DNA of 64,000 nucleotides from Spirometra erinaceieuropaei. Its lineage: Eukaryota > Platyhelminthes > Cestoda > Diphyllobothriidea > Diphyllobothriidae. Below, piece after piece: positions 37,401 through 49,469 of this stretch (within the stretch, counting starts at the first letter, position 1; every line of letters starts with the position of its first letter). Location of the stretch: NCBI GenBank assembly GCA_902702965.1, contig CACRXP010000163.1, forward strand, positions 2,682 through 66,681, read 5' to 3'. The notes under the pieces were generated by a model. The model had not been told where the DNA came from and searched no databases. It was given only the letters and a program-made list of their open reading frames with translations. A program made the position numbers and the translations under genes.

Positions 37401-38519
37401 ATTTCTGACGGCAATATTGCTGCAGATTATCAAGAAATAGCCGGATGGGCACTTGTTTTCCTTTTAAATTCTGAACCAGAATTAAGAGCGGAGTACTTAC
37501 CTGTCTCCCGCTCATTTTGCTCGCAGGCGCAGTAGTCCCACAATGATATCCCTGAAATGTAGATAATGAGCTAAATACTTTCCTGTTTATGACTACTTTA
37601 CAACCTTACACCATGCAAAGGACCGGATTTCCGAGACCCTGCATATTGCTACCAAAAGAAATGAGATTTTCAGAATCCATACCACTGTTATTCGGCATGC
37701 CGTACATTTCATGGTAAAGTAAAATTTTTGAAGGGCTATAAAAGATTAGTTCGGCACGAACATGACATATTGCATAGTTTACCTAGCTCTTACCTGTTCG
37801 AAGCTTATGTTTACACAGCACACGGAGCACAGTGGACTGCCCTGCCCACTGACTAGTCAAGTAACCGTCAACACACAGTTGCAGCCCTTTTATGGATCAA
37901 GGACTGTTGTGCTTGGTTTAGAGAAGAAGTTCAACGAAAATGAGTAACCGGTATTTTTCACTAAATCTTGCCCTTGTTCCTCCAGATGCTCCATATTTTT
38001 CGCAGATGTGTGTTTACAGAAACAGCGAAGAGGAGGTAGACACCTCCCTTCTAGCGGCTGTCCCCTCCGCAAAAGGTGTAATACAAGCAGCTGGACATTC
38101 GCTGCTCTATGTAGGAAAACAAAAGTACCAATATCAGCTTAGTCAAGTTAAAGTTCTTGAATACAAGAAGAAATTTACAGACGTAGGTCTTGTGAGATGT
38201 GGATGGAAATGGTCTTCAAAGAAGCTGTTGACTTAAGGAATGAGTCTGAATCACTTGCGTTTGTAAAAGCAAGGTTAAAATCTTAGTCCCCTTGTACAAA
38301 GTAACTTGTCAACTCATGTTAAAATTATTGAAGTCAGTCTAGACGAACTTAAAAGACGGTCATCAGTATGATGAATTAATTTGAGGCATGCGGACAGAAA
38401 AGAAGACAGTTACCTCTGCTATTCCCGGACTCCAGCAGGGTAGCTCAGTACGAATATATTATTTTGCGTGTGTGGGTGTGTGTGTGTATGTTTGTGTATG
38501 GGGGGTGTAGGGGTGTCAG
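34432..38519. other. No gene recognised
   Basis: Only small frames were found (for example 35797-36060, 37762-37947 and 37940-38236) with no domains or supporting splice structure. A GT-rich simple repeat occupies about 38467-38507, just before the LINE that follows. Confidence 0.35.
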
Positions 38520-39457
38520 CGGTGGGTTCACGTGATGGTCGTAGTGGTCGCTCACTTGCTTGCAGGTGAGACTACGCCTAGCGGCCATTTGCTGGCACCC
38601 AACTCTCACCTGTGGCTCCACGTAGCTGGGCCCTGCTCAGCGGCCACACCCCGGGCAACCGCCTCGACCGGCGGGCTAAACCAGGTGAGGATATCCGTGC
38701 GTGCACCTGCACACACGGTACTGTTGTCTCCGCTGGCCGGATGGATCTTCGCGTCGACATCGTCGAGACAAGGCTCTGTCGGGACTATCGCAGGAGGCCA
38801 CCAGCAAAGTTCTTCTTCAGGTAAGTGAATTTGCTTTGTTCCTTCCTTGTCTGTTTGAGTTCCGTGTTGTATGCTGTTCTTGTTGCCTGCCCTCTATATG
38901 TTAGTCTGTCTGTTAATATTTAGATGAAACTCTTGATGCCTGCTGCGACTGTCTGTCTGTCAGTCTCTGCCTCTCTCCGCTACTAGCTAGGTGTCACTGT
39001 GCTTGATCTTGAAGGACGCCCTCTCACTTCTGTCTCTGACTGATGACTGTGTCTGCTTGTCCACTCTAGCTGTAAGTCCCATAGCGTTCTGTTGGTGTGT
39101 ATGCTCTCTCCTACTTAACTCCATCACATCACCACCAAGATCCCAGGCTAACTCGGGTCGTTCTCTCACTAAAAAAAGTCGTGGTCCATAGTGGAGTCCG
39201 GCAGCCGTCTGGGGTAACCGGGCAGCCCTACTTTGGGGGTGCGCTGCCTGCCCTCGCGAGGGGTAGTGGGCTAGAAAAGGTGCCCTAAAAATTGCCGGGA
39301 ACCACGCTGTCTGTAGACTGGCCATGGCCGCAGACAAAACACACACGGTCAAAACAGCCAAAACCGAAACAACAACAACAACAATAACTCTCTTCCCCTT
39401 CCAGCCTATTCTTCTTCTCCTCCTAGTTTTCGCCGTCGCAATCGGCAGACTGGCAGG

Positions 39458-40239
39458 GTGAGTCCGCTCACTCTGGCAGCCAGGAATGTTCGTTCCCTTT
39501 TAAACAATCCGAAGAGCAACCGACCGGAGCGGAGGACGGCGCTAGTAACTAGGGAACTGGCGCTCTACAAGGTGGACATCGCCGCACTCAGCGAGACTCG
39601 ATTCTCCGAACAAGGCCAACTGGAGGAGGTGGGTGCCGGTTACACCTTCTTCTGGAGCGGTCGTCCCAGGGCAGAGCGACGAGACGCGGGTGTCGCCTTC
39701 GCCATCCAGAACGACATCGTGGGACGACTGCCCTGCTTGCCGCAGAGCCTCAACGATCGCCTGATGAGCCTCCGTCTGCCTCTCAGGGGTGGGGGCAAAT
39801 TCGCCACCATCAGCGCCTGCGCTCCCCCGATGAGCAGCCACGACGCCGCCGCAAGAGACAAATTCGACGAGGATCTGCATGACCTCCTGTCGACTGTGTC
39901 GAAGGCGGACTAGTTGATTGCCGTTGGTGACTTCAACGCCCGCGTCGGCACAGACCATGCTGCCTGGAGAGGAGTGCTAGGTCCCCATGGTCTCCGCGGC
40001 TCCAACGACAACGGCCTGCTCCTCCCCCGCACCCGCGTAAAAAACACCGGCTCATCCTGACAAATACGTTCTTCTGTCTGCCGGAGCGAGAAAAGGCCAT
40101 CTGGAGGTATGCTCGGTCGCGTCAGTGGCACCTGCTGGACTACGTCCTCATCCGGAGGCGAGATCACCGGGACGTGCTGGTGACAAAGGCGATCGCGGGT
40201 ACTGACGGGTGGACCGACCATCGCCTCGTCCTCTCGAAA
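39458..40239 (+). pseudogene. LINE endonuclease domain (broken)
   Basis: Starts [20 protein letters not shown] in frame 2. Seen motifs of an APE-type endonuclease: the N-terminal NVRSLL, ALSETRF (metal-binding Glu), GDFNARVG near 39926 and TDHRLV near 40216. A TAG at 39911 interrupts just before the GDFN motif. The frame shifts around 40030-40045, after which the domain continues in frame 1 (TNTFFCLPEREKAIW and on to LLDYVLIRR). This enzyme nicks target DNA to prime reverse transcription. As it stands this copy cannot make the protein. Confidence 0.85.
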
Positions 40240-42455
40240 ATATGTATTCGCCTACAGCCCCGCAGAAGACCACAAGGTAAGCGACGCCCAGGTAAGCTGA
40301 ATGTTGTCTTGTTGTCTTTGCCCGCTCACCATCTTCACTTCAGCAATGATCTAGCTCAAAGGCTAGGCAACCTTCCTATCGCTGCCGACGCCGCCGCTGC
40401 CGAGAACACCTCCGTGGAGAACCGCTGGTGTCAACTGCGAGACACGGTCCAGTCGACGGCGCTCACCGTCCTCGGTCGCGCTCCCCACCAACACCAGGAC
40501 TGGTTCGACGACAACGACGTCGCCATCACCAATCTGCTCGCTGAGGAAAACCGCATACAAAAAGCCTATGTAGACCACCCCACCGACGACAACAGAGCTG
40601 CTTTCTACCGTTGTCGTCGCCTCCTACAACAGCGACTGCGCGAGAGACAGGACGCCTGGACGGCTCGCAAGGCTGAGGAGATTCAAGGGTACGCGGACCG
40701 CAACGAATGAAGGAACATCTTCTCTGCGATCAAAACTGTCTACGGTCCGCCGACGAAGGGCACTGCTCCTCTCCTCAGCGCCGACGGTAGCACCCTTCTG
40801 ACTGAGAAGGCGCAAATTCTACAGCGATGGACCGAGCATTTTCGAGGCGTCCTCTACCGACCTTCCACCATCTCCGACGCCGCCATCGACCGTTTTTCAC
40901 AAGTGGAGACCAACGTGGACCTCGACCTCCCGCCATCTCTCCAGGAAACCATCAGGGCCGTGCAGCAACTCTCCAGGGGGATGGCACCCGGATCGAACGC
41001 AATCCCTGCTGAGGTCTACAAGCACGGAGGTCCCCAACTAATGGACCACCTGACTGCGCTCTTCCAGGAGATGTGGCGTCAAGGTGAAGTCCCGCACGAT
41101 TTCAAAGACGCAACCATCGTGCATCTCTACAAGCGAAAAGGAAACCGCCAAGTCTGCGACAATCACCGCGGCATCTCCTTGCTTAACATCGCCGGGAAGA
41201 TCTTCGCTCGCATCCTTCTCAACCGCCTCAATAACCATCTCGAACAGGGTCTTCTGTCGGAAATCCAGTGCGGCTTCCGTCGTCATCGTGGGACCACAGA
41301 CACGATCTTCGCCGCCCGTCAACTTCAGGAGAAGTGCCAGGAGATGCAGACCCACCTGCACTCTACCTTCGTAGACCTGACGAAAGCCTTTGATACGGTG
41401 ACTCGTGAAGGACTGTGGAAGATCATGCTGAAATTCGGCTGTCCGGAGCGATTCACTTAGATGGTACGTCAGCTGCACGACGGTATGATGGCGCGAGTCA
41501 CGGACAACGGAGCTGTCTCAGAGGCATTCGCAGTGACCAACGGAGTGAAGCAGGGCTGTGTGCTGGCGCCTACCCTCTTCAGTCTTATGTTCTCTGCCAT
41601 GCTGATGGACGCCTACCGCGACAAACGCCCCGGGATCCGCATCGCCTACAGGACGGACGGTCACCTGCTGAATCAACGGCGGATGCACTTCCAATCGCGC
41701 GTATCCACAACCACCATTCACGAACTTCTCTTCGCCGACGACTGCGCCCTGAACACTACCTCGGAAGAGGAGATGAAAGGCCGTATGGACCTGTTCTCCG
41801 CCGACTGCGAGAACTTCGGTCTGGTCATCAACACACAGAAGACGGTGGTGATGCACCAACCTCCACCCAACACCGCCACTCCCCCCAACGCGCCGCAAAT
41901 CAGCGTGAATATGACCCAACTGCAAGTGGTGGAGAACTTCCTGTACCTGGGCAGTACCCTCTCCCGCAACACCAAGATCGATGACGAAGTCGCCAACAGG
42001 ATCTCGAAAGCCAGTCAAGTCTTTGGCCGCCTCCAAAGCAAAGTTTGGAATCGTCATGGTCTCCAAATGAGCACGAAGCTGAAGATATACAAAGCCGTCA
42101 TCCTGCCGACGCTGCTATACGGAGCGGAGACTTGGACGGTGTACACAAAGCAGACACGCCGACTGAACCACTTCCACCTCAGTTGTCTCCGTCGCATCCT
42201 GAGGCTGAACTGACAGGATCGCATCCCCGACACTGATGCGCTGGAACGGACGGGAATCGTCAGCATCTACACCATGCTGAGACAAATTCAGCTGCGCTGT
42301 AGCGGCCACATGGTGCGCATGGACGACGAGCTACTACCAAAACGACTCTTCTACGGAGACGTCGCGACGGGTTCTCGCCGCCAAGATGGTCAAATTCGTC
42401 GATACAAGGACACTCTGAAGTCCTCTCTGAAGCGCCTGCAAATCAACCCGACCAA
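40240..42455 (+). pseudogene. LINE reverse transcriptase domain (broken)
   Basis: In frame 1 through three stops (TGA 40708, TAG 41458, TGA 42211). Motifs: APGSNAIPAEVYK near 40988, DNHRGISLLN near 41157, QCGFRRHRGTTD near 41266, FVDLTKAFDTV near 41368, [13 protein letters not shown] near 41543 and the catalytic FADD at 41731-41742. These are followed by the thumb-like [15 protein letters not shown] region and LLYGAETW near 42115. Each stop can be explained by one transition from Trp or Gln codons expected in the family (inference). It is joined to the zinc-finger part by a one-base frameshift at about 42456. Confidence 0.85.
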
Positions 42456-43484
42456 ATGGAAGAGCACGCCCGCGATCGTCCGACATGGAGGAGAACAGTG
42501 AAGACGGGCGCTGCTATCCACGAAGCCAACCGCACCGCCGCCGCCAAAGCGAAACGTGAAGCCCGCAAATCCCAACTGCGCCCAGTCCGCAACGCCGCCG
42601 CGCAACCGCTTCCAACGTGTCCTCGATGCCAGCGGACATTCCGGGCTGGAATCGGCCTTGTTGGACATCTTCCGATCAACTGTACATCTCGGACCACACC
42701 AGCAGCCGTCCTTCCACCTGTCTCTTCCTCGTCCTCTCTGCCGCCAACTAACTCTGTGAATTCTTCTGAACCACCACTTCCATCCTCCTCCTCCTCCTCC
42801 TCCTCCTCCTCCTCCTCCACTGTCCCAACGACGGCCGCTCAGGCGTCTGTCGCGCACGACATCACCGCAGACATACCTGACACAACAACAGGCATAACCC
42901 CTGCAACCTTTGTCTTCAGAGGTGAGGACCAGGACTACACCTGCCCTCACTGCGATCACACCTTCACTTCACGCATCGGCCCGGTCGGTCACTTGCGAAT
43001 CCATCGCACAGAGACTGGTGAACCAGTGCCTGGAGCACCAACTCACACCCACCGCATTCACCTCCACTGCCCATACTGCCCCCGAACCTTCACGCATCGC
43101 ATGGGTCTATTCGGCCACATGCGTATTCACAAAAGCGGAATTGACCACAATTCCGACACACCCACCACATTCAACACATCCACCATGCCCAGCCCCACCG
43201 TCGTTCCATCGCCATACGCGCCCATCACCACCAGCACCACCGCTTCATCTGCAGCTGACATCGGCATCGCCGAACTCTCATGCCCACACTACCCACGCAC
43301 GTTCACCTCACGCATCGGCCTGGTCGGTCGCTTGCGAATCCATCGCACAGAGACTGGAGCACCAGTGCCTGGGGCACCAACCTATACCCACCAAGCTCGT
43401 CCCAACTGCCCACACTGCCCTCGCACTTTCAGGCATCGCATGGGCCTATTCGGCCACATGCGCATCCACGACGACCTGCGGTAG
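42456..43484 (+). pseudogene. LINE C-terminal C2H2 zinc-finger region
   Basis: The 342-codon open frame begins at a point that is really the continuation of the RT frame after a one-base shift; the ATG is incidental. Five C2H2-like fingers are visible: about residues 55-77 (CPRC, ending in Cys instead of His), 162-184, 204-226, 275-297 (CPHY, second Cys lost) and 318-340. Fingers 2-3 and 4-5 are a duplicated pair sharing the linker RTETG-PVPGAPT-TH. A Ser run from a TCC repeat (about 42784-42820) links finger 1 to the rest. Zinc fingers at the C-terminus of a LINE polyprotein may bind target DNA or the element RNA. Confidence 0.8.
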
Positions 43485-43687
43485 ACAACCGCCGGCTACA
43501 CCACACACTCACACACTCCCTACCTACATTCCTTCACCACCACCACCATCACACATCAACACGCACCCACAGCATGCACCAAACTGCCACCTACCACGCA
43601 AGTGGGAAGTGTGCATCTCGACTCGGTCCCCATGCGGCTTCGGCTGCACGGGTGATTTGAGTCCGTGACTATCCCGACACGTCAAGC

Positions 43688-46347
43688 GTCAGTCAGTCAG
43701 TGTATTTGAGGGAAATAGGCTTACGTCTTTGAACTCCCTATTTGTACATAAAAAATCGATAAACAAGCAAAAATGTGAAGAAATTACAGCATTAAGTGAA
43801 TGCATACATTGATTCACATAGGTCACTAGTCACATGGTTAAAAAGTCGCATAGTCCGCTTGTTGCTGCAGCATAAATCTGTCAAGGCGGCATTTAAATGT
43901 CTCCACAGATTGAGACATAACAACCGTCTCGAACAGGTTATTCCACGGTTCCACGACACGGTTGGAGAAGAAATATTTTCTCACATTCAGTCTACCCTGT
44001 GGCACACGTAGCTTGAAGGGATGTCCCCGGAGGTGAGTTGTAGTGGCGAGTTGGAAAAAGTCACCGCACCGAAGGGCACAATCCAAGCCGCGCACGATAC
44101 GGAAAGTTTGTATCATGTCTCCGCGCAACTGCCTATAACTCAGAGGGTAGAGATTAAGGTTAGTTAAGCGGATCTGGTATGGCAGTGCACTTTGACCTTT
44201 TACTAATTTTGTGGCTCGCCTCTGCACCCTTTCGAGCAGATCGTAATACTGATGCGTCCACGGTCTCCAGACCTGAATTGCATATTCGAGATGGGGCCTT
44301 ATAAACGTGCAGAAGACTTTGGTGAAGCAGTCTTCCTCGAAAACTACGAATGCCCGCTTGATGGCATATAGCATTGAAGTTGCGGCCTTGGCCGCCTTAC
44401 AGCATTGTGTAGAAGGCTTTAGGCTGTCTGCAACCCAAACTCCGAGATCTTTCTGAGTTTCTGCTTCTCGGAGTGGCATTCCGTTCAGATGGTATTGCCG
44501 CGTACTAGGGGTCTGACTTCCGAGGCGCAGAATGGTGCATTTGTTCAAATTGAAGGACAAGATCCATCTGTGGGACCACTCGTCCAATCGCAAAGATTTT
44601 CTTGGAATTTGGTCTCATCGGCAGCATTCTGGATGACTTTCCAGATTTTTATATCATCCGCAAATATGGCGCAATCACAGTCCAACCCATCTACACAATC
44701 ATTGATGAACAAGAGAAAGAGGGTTGGTCCGAGCACCGAGCCTTGTGGGACCCCACTCTCTATGAATGTGCACCTTGATTGCTGTTGTTCTACGCAGACA
44801 ATTTGGGAGCGGCCGGCAAGGAAATTGTCGATCCATTTGAGAAGTTTGCCACCGATGCCCATAGTTCTCAACTTGTGTAGGAGACGCTGGTGCGGAACAC
44901 AGTCAAACGCCTTCCGGAAATCAATATAGGCAACATGCACGGTCTGTTTTGCGTCCAGTGCTCGTGTCCAACTTTGCATTGTGTATAGCAAGTTCGTAAC
45001 ACATGATCTTCCCCTACGGAAACCATATTGTGTATTGGACAAGAGCTTGTGGGTTTCCAAGTAAGACATCAACTCCTTTTTGATTGTTTTCTCCATCACT
45101 TTGCAGCAGATTGATGTCAGACTGACGGGTCTGTAGTTTGTCGCCTGAGCACGACTACCGCTTTTGTAAAGGGGTGTAATGTGGGCCGTCTTCCAGTCTG
45201 TGGGAAGAATTCCAGCATCAAACGGTTTTTGGCACAGAAAGGATAGTGTCTTGGCCAGCTGTTGGGCAAGCTCAAAGAGCAGCTTTTCTGGAATCTCGTC
45301 CGGACCGGGAGATTTACATTCCTTCAAGCGTTTCAGTTCTTCCAAAATCGCTTCTTCTCGAAACACAATATTTTCGATAGTGGGATCTCTCATGTTCTCA
45401 GAATTAGATGGGGTAAAGTCCGCTTCTCTTGTGAAAACGGATCGGAAAAATTGAGAAAAGTGCTCAGTCTTATTTGTACTGTCCGATATCTCCAAGCCGT
45501 CATCACCCCTCATAACAGGAATGGGATTCCTGTTACGTGTGCTCTTCCGCAAATAGCTGTAGAGCAGTTTCGGATTTTTAACGGCTCGGTGGAGCATATT
45601 ACTTTCAAAATCCCGTCGCCTCCTGAAAATCAGGCTTTTCACCTTATTTCTTTGAATTTTGTATTCTGTAAACGCTGCATTATTGTTGTTCTCGCGAAAT
45701 TTCTTCCATAATCTACCTTTCTTGTTGATCTCCCTTTTGAGTTTTCGTGTAAGCCACTGAGGGCGGTTGGATGTCCTAGGCTTTGATAAGGGACGGTGGT
45801 TCTTCATTAGGTGCAGTAAACGGTCCTTGAATAAATTCCAGTCCTCGTTAACGTTTCCGGAGAAGAGAACATCCCAGTCTATTTGTGATGCCTCAGCTCT
45901 AATTTGGCGAAAGTCCCCTTTCCATATTTTTGGCCTCGTATTGTCTTTTGTACACGGTTCAGAATGCAGCAAGTACTCGCATAAAAGCACTGCATGATCA
46001 CTTCAACCGAGCGGGGGTAAGTTGTACACCTCGTCTATACTGTCAGGATCTTTGGTAAAAACGAGGTCCGGACAACTGGCCTGTTGCCCTCCACGAGTTC
46101 TAGTTGGAAATAGGACATGTTGCGTGAGTAGAACTTCTAGGATTGTCTTTAGTAGATGGTAATCGAAGGTATTCATCGAGCATTTCGCATGCATATCGCT
46201 CCGTTGAATGCATGGTGCATTAAAATCCCCCATGATAACAACGTCTGGTCGAATGGCGATCTCTTTTATGCTTTTCAGCAGACAAGTATCTGGGTCGGGA
46301 TCCGCCTGCGGGGGCCGGTAGATAGTTAAGACTTCGAGGGACTGAGA
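43688..46347 (-). mobile_element. CR1-like LINE, 5'-truncated copy
   Basis: Minus strand. The 3' end (43688) has a (GTCA)n tail, followed inward by the GAGGGAAATAGGCTTACGCC hairpin shared with other copies. The body carries the C-terminal half of the endonuclease and the whole RT, and stops abruptly at 46347. Homology to the copy at 50934-54150 continues to that base and then ends, as for an incompletely reverse-transcribed insertion. It is very similar to that copy over its whole length. Confidence 0.85.
43838..46347 (-). pseudogene. CR1-like LINE ORF2 (endonuclease end and reverse transcriptase), broken
   Basis: Read on the minus strand: IMGDFNAPC endonuclease motif near 46222, then GRSDH with Arg changed to a stop (TGA at 46003). 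The RT follows with SPGPDEIPEKLL, YRPVSLTSICCK, QYGFRRGRSC, YIDFRKAFDCV, GVPQGSVLGP and catalytic FADDIKIW near 44653. A one-base deletion near 44580 shifts the frame. The rest (DEWSHRWILSFNLNKC onward to DYATF, stop at 43838) is open. Function if intact: target-primed reverse transcription of the element RNA. Confidence 0.88.
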
Positions 46348-47340
46348 TCCCCGCGTCGTGGCTAGGAAGGATGCTGATTAACGCCCGCACTCAGTTCACG
46401 CATTTCGTCGCGTTGTGTGTGTGTTGTGTGGAGCGGCGGACTGGTGGGCTGGGGACGGACTGAAGCAGCACCTTCCACGGCCCTCTCACGCATGTGAGAG
46501 ACACGCCGTTTAACGCCCGTTGTGTGAAATCCTGGTGTTGTGTGTATGGGGGGCCAGGTCGTGCTGTGGCGCGCGCAGGCATGGTCAGGCGACCGTGTCA
46601 GCCACCGCGCCCATTCCCCTCTCCAGTCTGCTGAACGGCTCGGACAGTGGCTGGGGTGTGGGAATGGGAAGGGAGAGTGAGGTCGACGGCTCAGCGCACT
46701 TTCTCCTCATTATAAACAATCTGACGCGCTTGAAACTATCCCGGTGCGTTAAAAGTCGTGGCTTGGAAGGTTGCCAACTGACGGTATAACTTGCACCTCC
46801 TCGACAGGAGGTCTGAGAGTCAGGCTGCAATGGTTCCTTCTTAATGTAGCCTTTATGGCACTCCCATCACAGTGTGCGATCCGATCCAGGCGTCGGCGGC
46901 ACGCCTAATTGCGGCTTCGGTCGTGCCAGCCTCCAAACTCTGTTGTGTTGGTGAAAATCCTGGTTATTTGTTGTGTGGACCAGGGGTGTGGTGAAACGCC
47001 AAGGCGAGGATCCGTTCGAGCCGTCCACCTGTGGCCTCCCTCGTCTCCGGTCTTCATAGACGCTGTGTTGACACCGGGCCCAGGCGGGGAAGGAGGAGAG
47101 AGTGTAGGTAGATGCAGCGCAAGTCTACTGGCACTATAAACCCCTGCGCAAGCCACCGTCCCTGCTGTCACCGCTGCTCCGACTGTGGGCACACGGTGGA
47201 TATCGTCGAAATCGACGGTCGAACTGTCGTGTGTGTGTGAAAATAATGAAGTGTCTGCTTGCACCTTAGCAGCCGTCTCTGACAGATCACCTAAGGCAAG
47301 CAAGTGGCGAACAGGGGAATCCCTAGGCATACGACTATTT
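46348..47340. repeat. GC-rich block next to truncated LINE, probable unclassified repeat
   Basis: Composition jumps to GC- and TG-rich exactly where the LINE truncates. It contains TGTG-rich runs (46415-46440, 46530-46550). A 141-codon minus-strand frame (46905-47330) and an 89-codon plus frame are present without known domains. The sharp boundary and composition suggest a repeat into which the LINE inserted, but no second copy is in this window. Confidence 0.3.
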
Positions 47341-48251
47341 CATTCTAAGTAGTACATGTGTCTAAGAAGGTTGCGCTTTTAAGCAACGCGGGACCGACGA
47401 GGCCCCAGACAACAAGTTATAAAGGGATTATTCTTACTCGAAGGCCGAAGGCGATTATATGGCATTGTAGGGCGCAGATTACCCAGCAGAGGCGAAACTT
47501 TTGTTCACCGATGACCAAATAAAATAAAGAGGATTGTGAATCGCTGGGTCCTATGACAAAGCACAAGCGACACAATCCCGCTAAGAGTAGCAGGCAAACT
47601 TTAAAAAATTTGGAGTTAAACAATCAAGCTTGTAAGTTATTGCGATCAGATCTCAACAGACTCCGAAACTTTCTTGTGGTCACACCGATCCTAACGCTTT
47701 GTGCACATAATCTATCTCAATGTTACCATCTACGACGGGCTGCAGGACTCGCTTGTTATGAATCAATGTTAGAAGGCTCGTATAATAATGAGGCTTAGGT
47801 TAGTGCCATAACATTATGACATTTGTAAATAGTTTAGGCAATAAGCTATCAGTTCTCATGGAGTTGGTAATTTGCGTGAACCAGCATGTAATTATCATTG
47901 CAGACCGCAGCCTACCTAAGTCTCAGACATTTGTCGATTTTTAACAAAGAACCCAGTAGGCACTCTTGACAGAGGTGGCAGCAGTCTACAGGTACTGATT
48001 GATTTATATTATTCCTTATGTTATCTATAACCCCACATCCATGCATAATTAATAAACTGTCTTATTTAGTACTCCTAGCGGCACTTTCACATTGAGGAAA
48101 ATAAATCTTATAGGGAATTTTAGATCACGTATGCAGACACTGCACAATGTCCAGTTCGTACTTATGAAATAGGCATTCTGATACGGAAAACTGTTAATGA
48201 ATAGTGAAAAACTCCCTCACTCTTTCAAAAAGTTGAAATGAGTATGGTTTA
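47341..48251. other. No gene recognised
   Basis: Short frames only; the 81-codon plus frame at 47553-47798 has no recognisable feature. Confidence 0.3.
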
Positions 48252-48358
48252 AGTCAGTTTATTAAGGGAATGAGGCTTTCGCCCTTCAGCTCCCTATTCA
48301 TATCGATAAACAGAAATAAAGTCATCAATTACATCAATAAATGCGGAAAGTTAAAAAA

Positions 48359-49305
48359 TTAGCGGTAAGTGTGAGCCAGGCGCAAACTGCCGCCGCCAAA
48401 ACAATCGTTATTGCATGTACAGTAGTTTATCAACAAATGAGCATCTAGTCTACACTTCAAGGAATCGATACTTTCGGAAAGAACCACTGCATCAGGGAGT
48501 CCGTTCCATGCCCCAATTACCCTGTGAGAGAAGGCGTTCCGTCGGACGTCCGAATGGGCCAGCTTCCTCTGCAGTTTGAAGGTTTGAACACGCAGGCGGT
48601 CAGCCCCGGCCGATTCGAAAAATTCATCTAAGTCTAGGGCACACTCACGACCTCTGACAATCCTGTAGGTTTGAATGAGGTCGCCGTGCAGTTGCCTGTA
48701 ATTCAGAGGAAACAGATTTAGTTCGGTCAGCCTGGTTTTGTAAAGCAGATGATGAAGATTCTTGACCATCTTCGTAGCCATCGCCTGTACCCTTTCCAGT
48801 CATTGCTAATCTTTCTTCAACCACGGTCGCTAGGCCTGGACTGTGTACTCTAAGTGAGACCGGACGAATGCCCCATAGGTTTTCCCGAATAGCTCTTTAT
48901 CGATCTGCACAAATCCTCGCCTTAGCGCAAATAACATCCTTATCACACTTTTGGCTGCCCTTTGACACTGTGATGATGGTTTCAGCGAGGAGGTCATTAT
49001 GACGCCGAGGTCTTTCTGTTTCACAACATGTGAAAAGGGCTGACCACCAAGGACGTATTGAAAGTAATCGTGCTCCTTACTGGTCTTTTTGGTGCGGAGT
49101 CTCAGGACCACACATTTGTCCACATTGAAATTAAGGAGCCAACGAGCTGACCAACTCTTCAGACGGTTCAGACTGTCTTGAAGCGCGTACCTGTCTGCGT
49201 CAAATCTCATAGTTCTCCACAACTTAACATCGTCAACAAACATGATGGCGCTGAATCCCAGGTCGTCGACGCAGTCTTTAATGTAAATCAGAAATAGCAA
49301 CGGCC
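48359..49305 (-). pseudogene. Host LINE: C-terminal half of reverse transcriptase
   Basis: Begins PLLFLIYIKDCVDDLG, then a catalytic box of FVDD instead of FADD (near 49235), LKSWSARWLLNFNVDKC and LGVIMTSSLKPS. Three in-frame stops lie between 48778 and 48832 (VQA*RPWLKKD*Q*LERVQA). The remainder is open to the stop at 48359. Frame is kept throughout, so decay is by point mutation. Confidence 0.82.
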
Positions 49306-49306
49306 C

Positions 49307-49307
<1 letters not shown>

Positions 49308-49344
<37 letters not shown>
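49308..49344. repeat. (GA)n microsatellite, 3' tail of second-level LINE
   Basis: GA dinucleotide tract of about 17 units at the exact boundary between the host LINE and the 3' end of the inserted LINE. It is read as (TC)n after AATAAAGCGCATTCC on the minus strand, so it is the element's own microsatellite tail. Confidence 0.9.
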
Positions 49345-49347
<3 letters not shown>

Positions 49348-49469
49348 TGCGCTTTATTTTGAAATCATATGTTCAAAATTTTCAGCAAAAATTTGGCTCC
49401 ATTCACTATGGGCAGTAAATAAGTTAATAGATTATTCAAGAGTCAAAGTTTAACACAAAGAAACGATTA

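Larger units (their letters stand above)
38520..43687 (+). mobile_element. RTE-like LINE with C-terminal zinc fingers, decayed full-length-sized copy
   Basis: A GC-rich 5' leader (about 38520-39457) precedes an apurinic-type endonuclease, a reverse transcriptase and a C-terminal array of C2H2 fingers, in that order on the plus strand. At about 5.2 kb it has the size of a complete element. Coding is broken by stops at 39911, 40708, 41458 and 42211 and by frameshifts near 40030 and 42456. The 3' end abuts the tail of a minus-strand CR1-like LINE at 43688. The endonuclease/RT type resembles the family often annotated in animals as craniofacial-development-protein-2-like; clade assignment as RTE-like is tentative. 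Confidence 0.85.

Noticed and set aside
42390..42959. Minus-strand ORFs with poly-Glu/Gly opposite the zinc-finger LINE
   Set aside because: Antisense of the TCC repeat and of the finger-encoding frame.
46905..47330. 141-codon minus ORF as a gene
   Set aside because: No recognisable domain, no splice structure, and it lies in a probable repeat block; kept only as part of that block.
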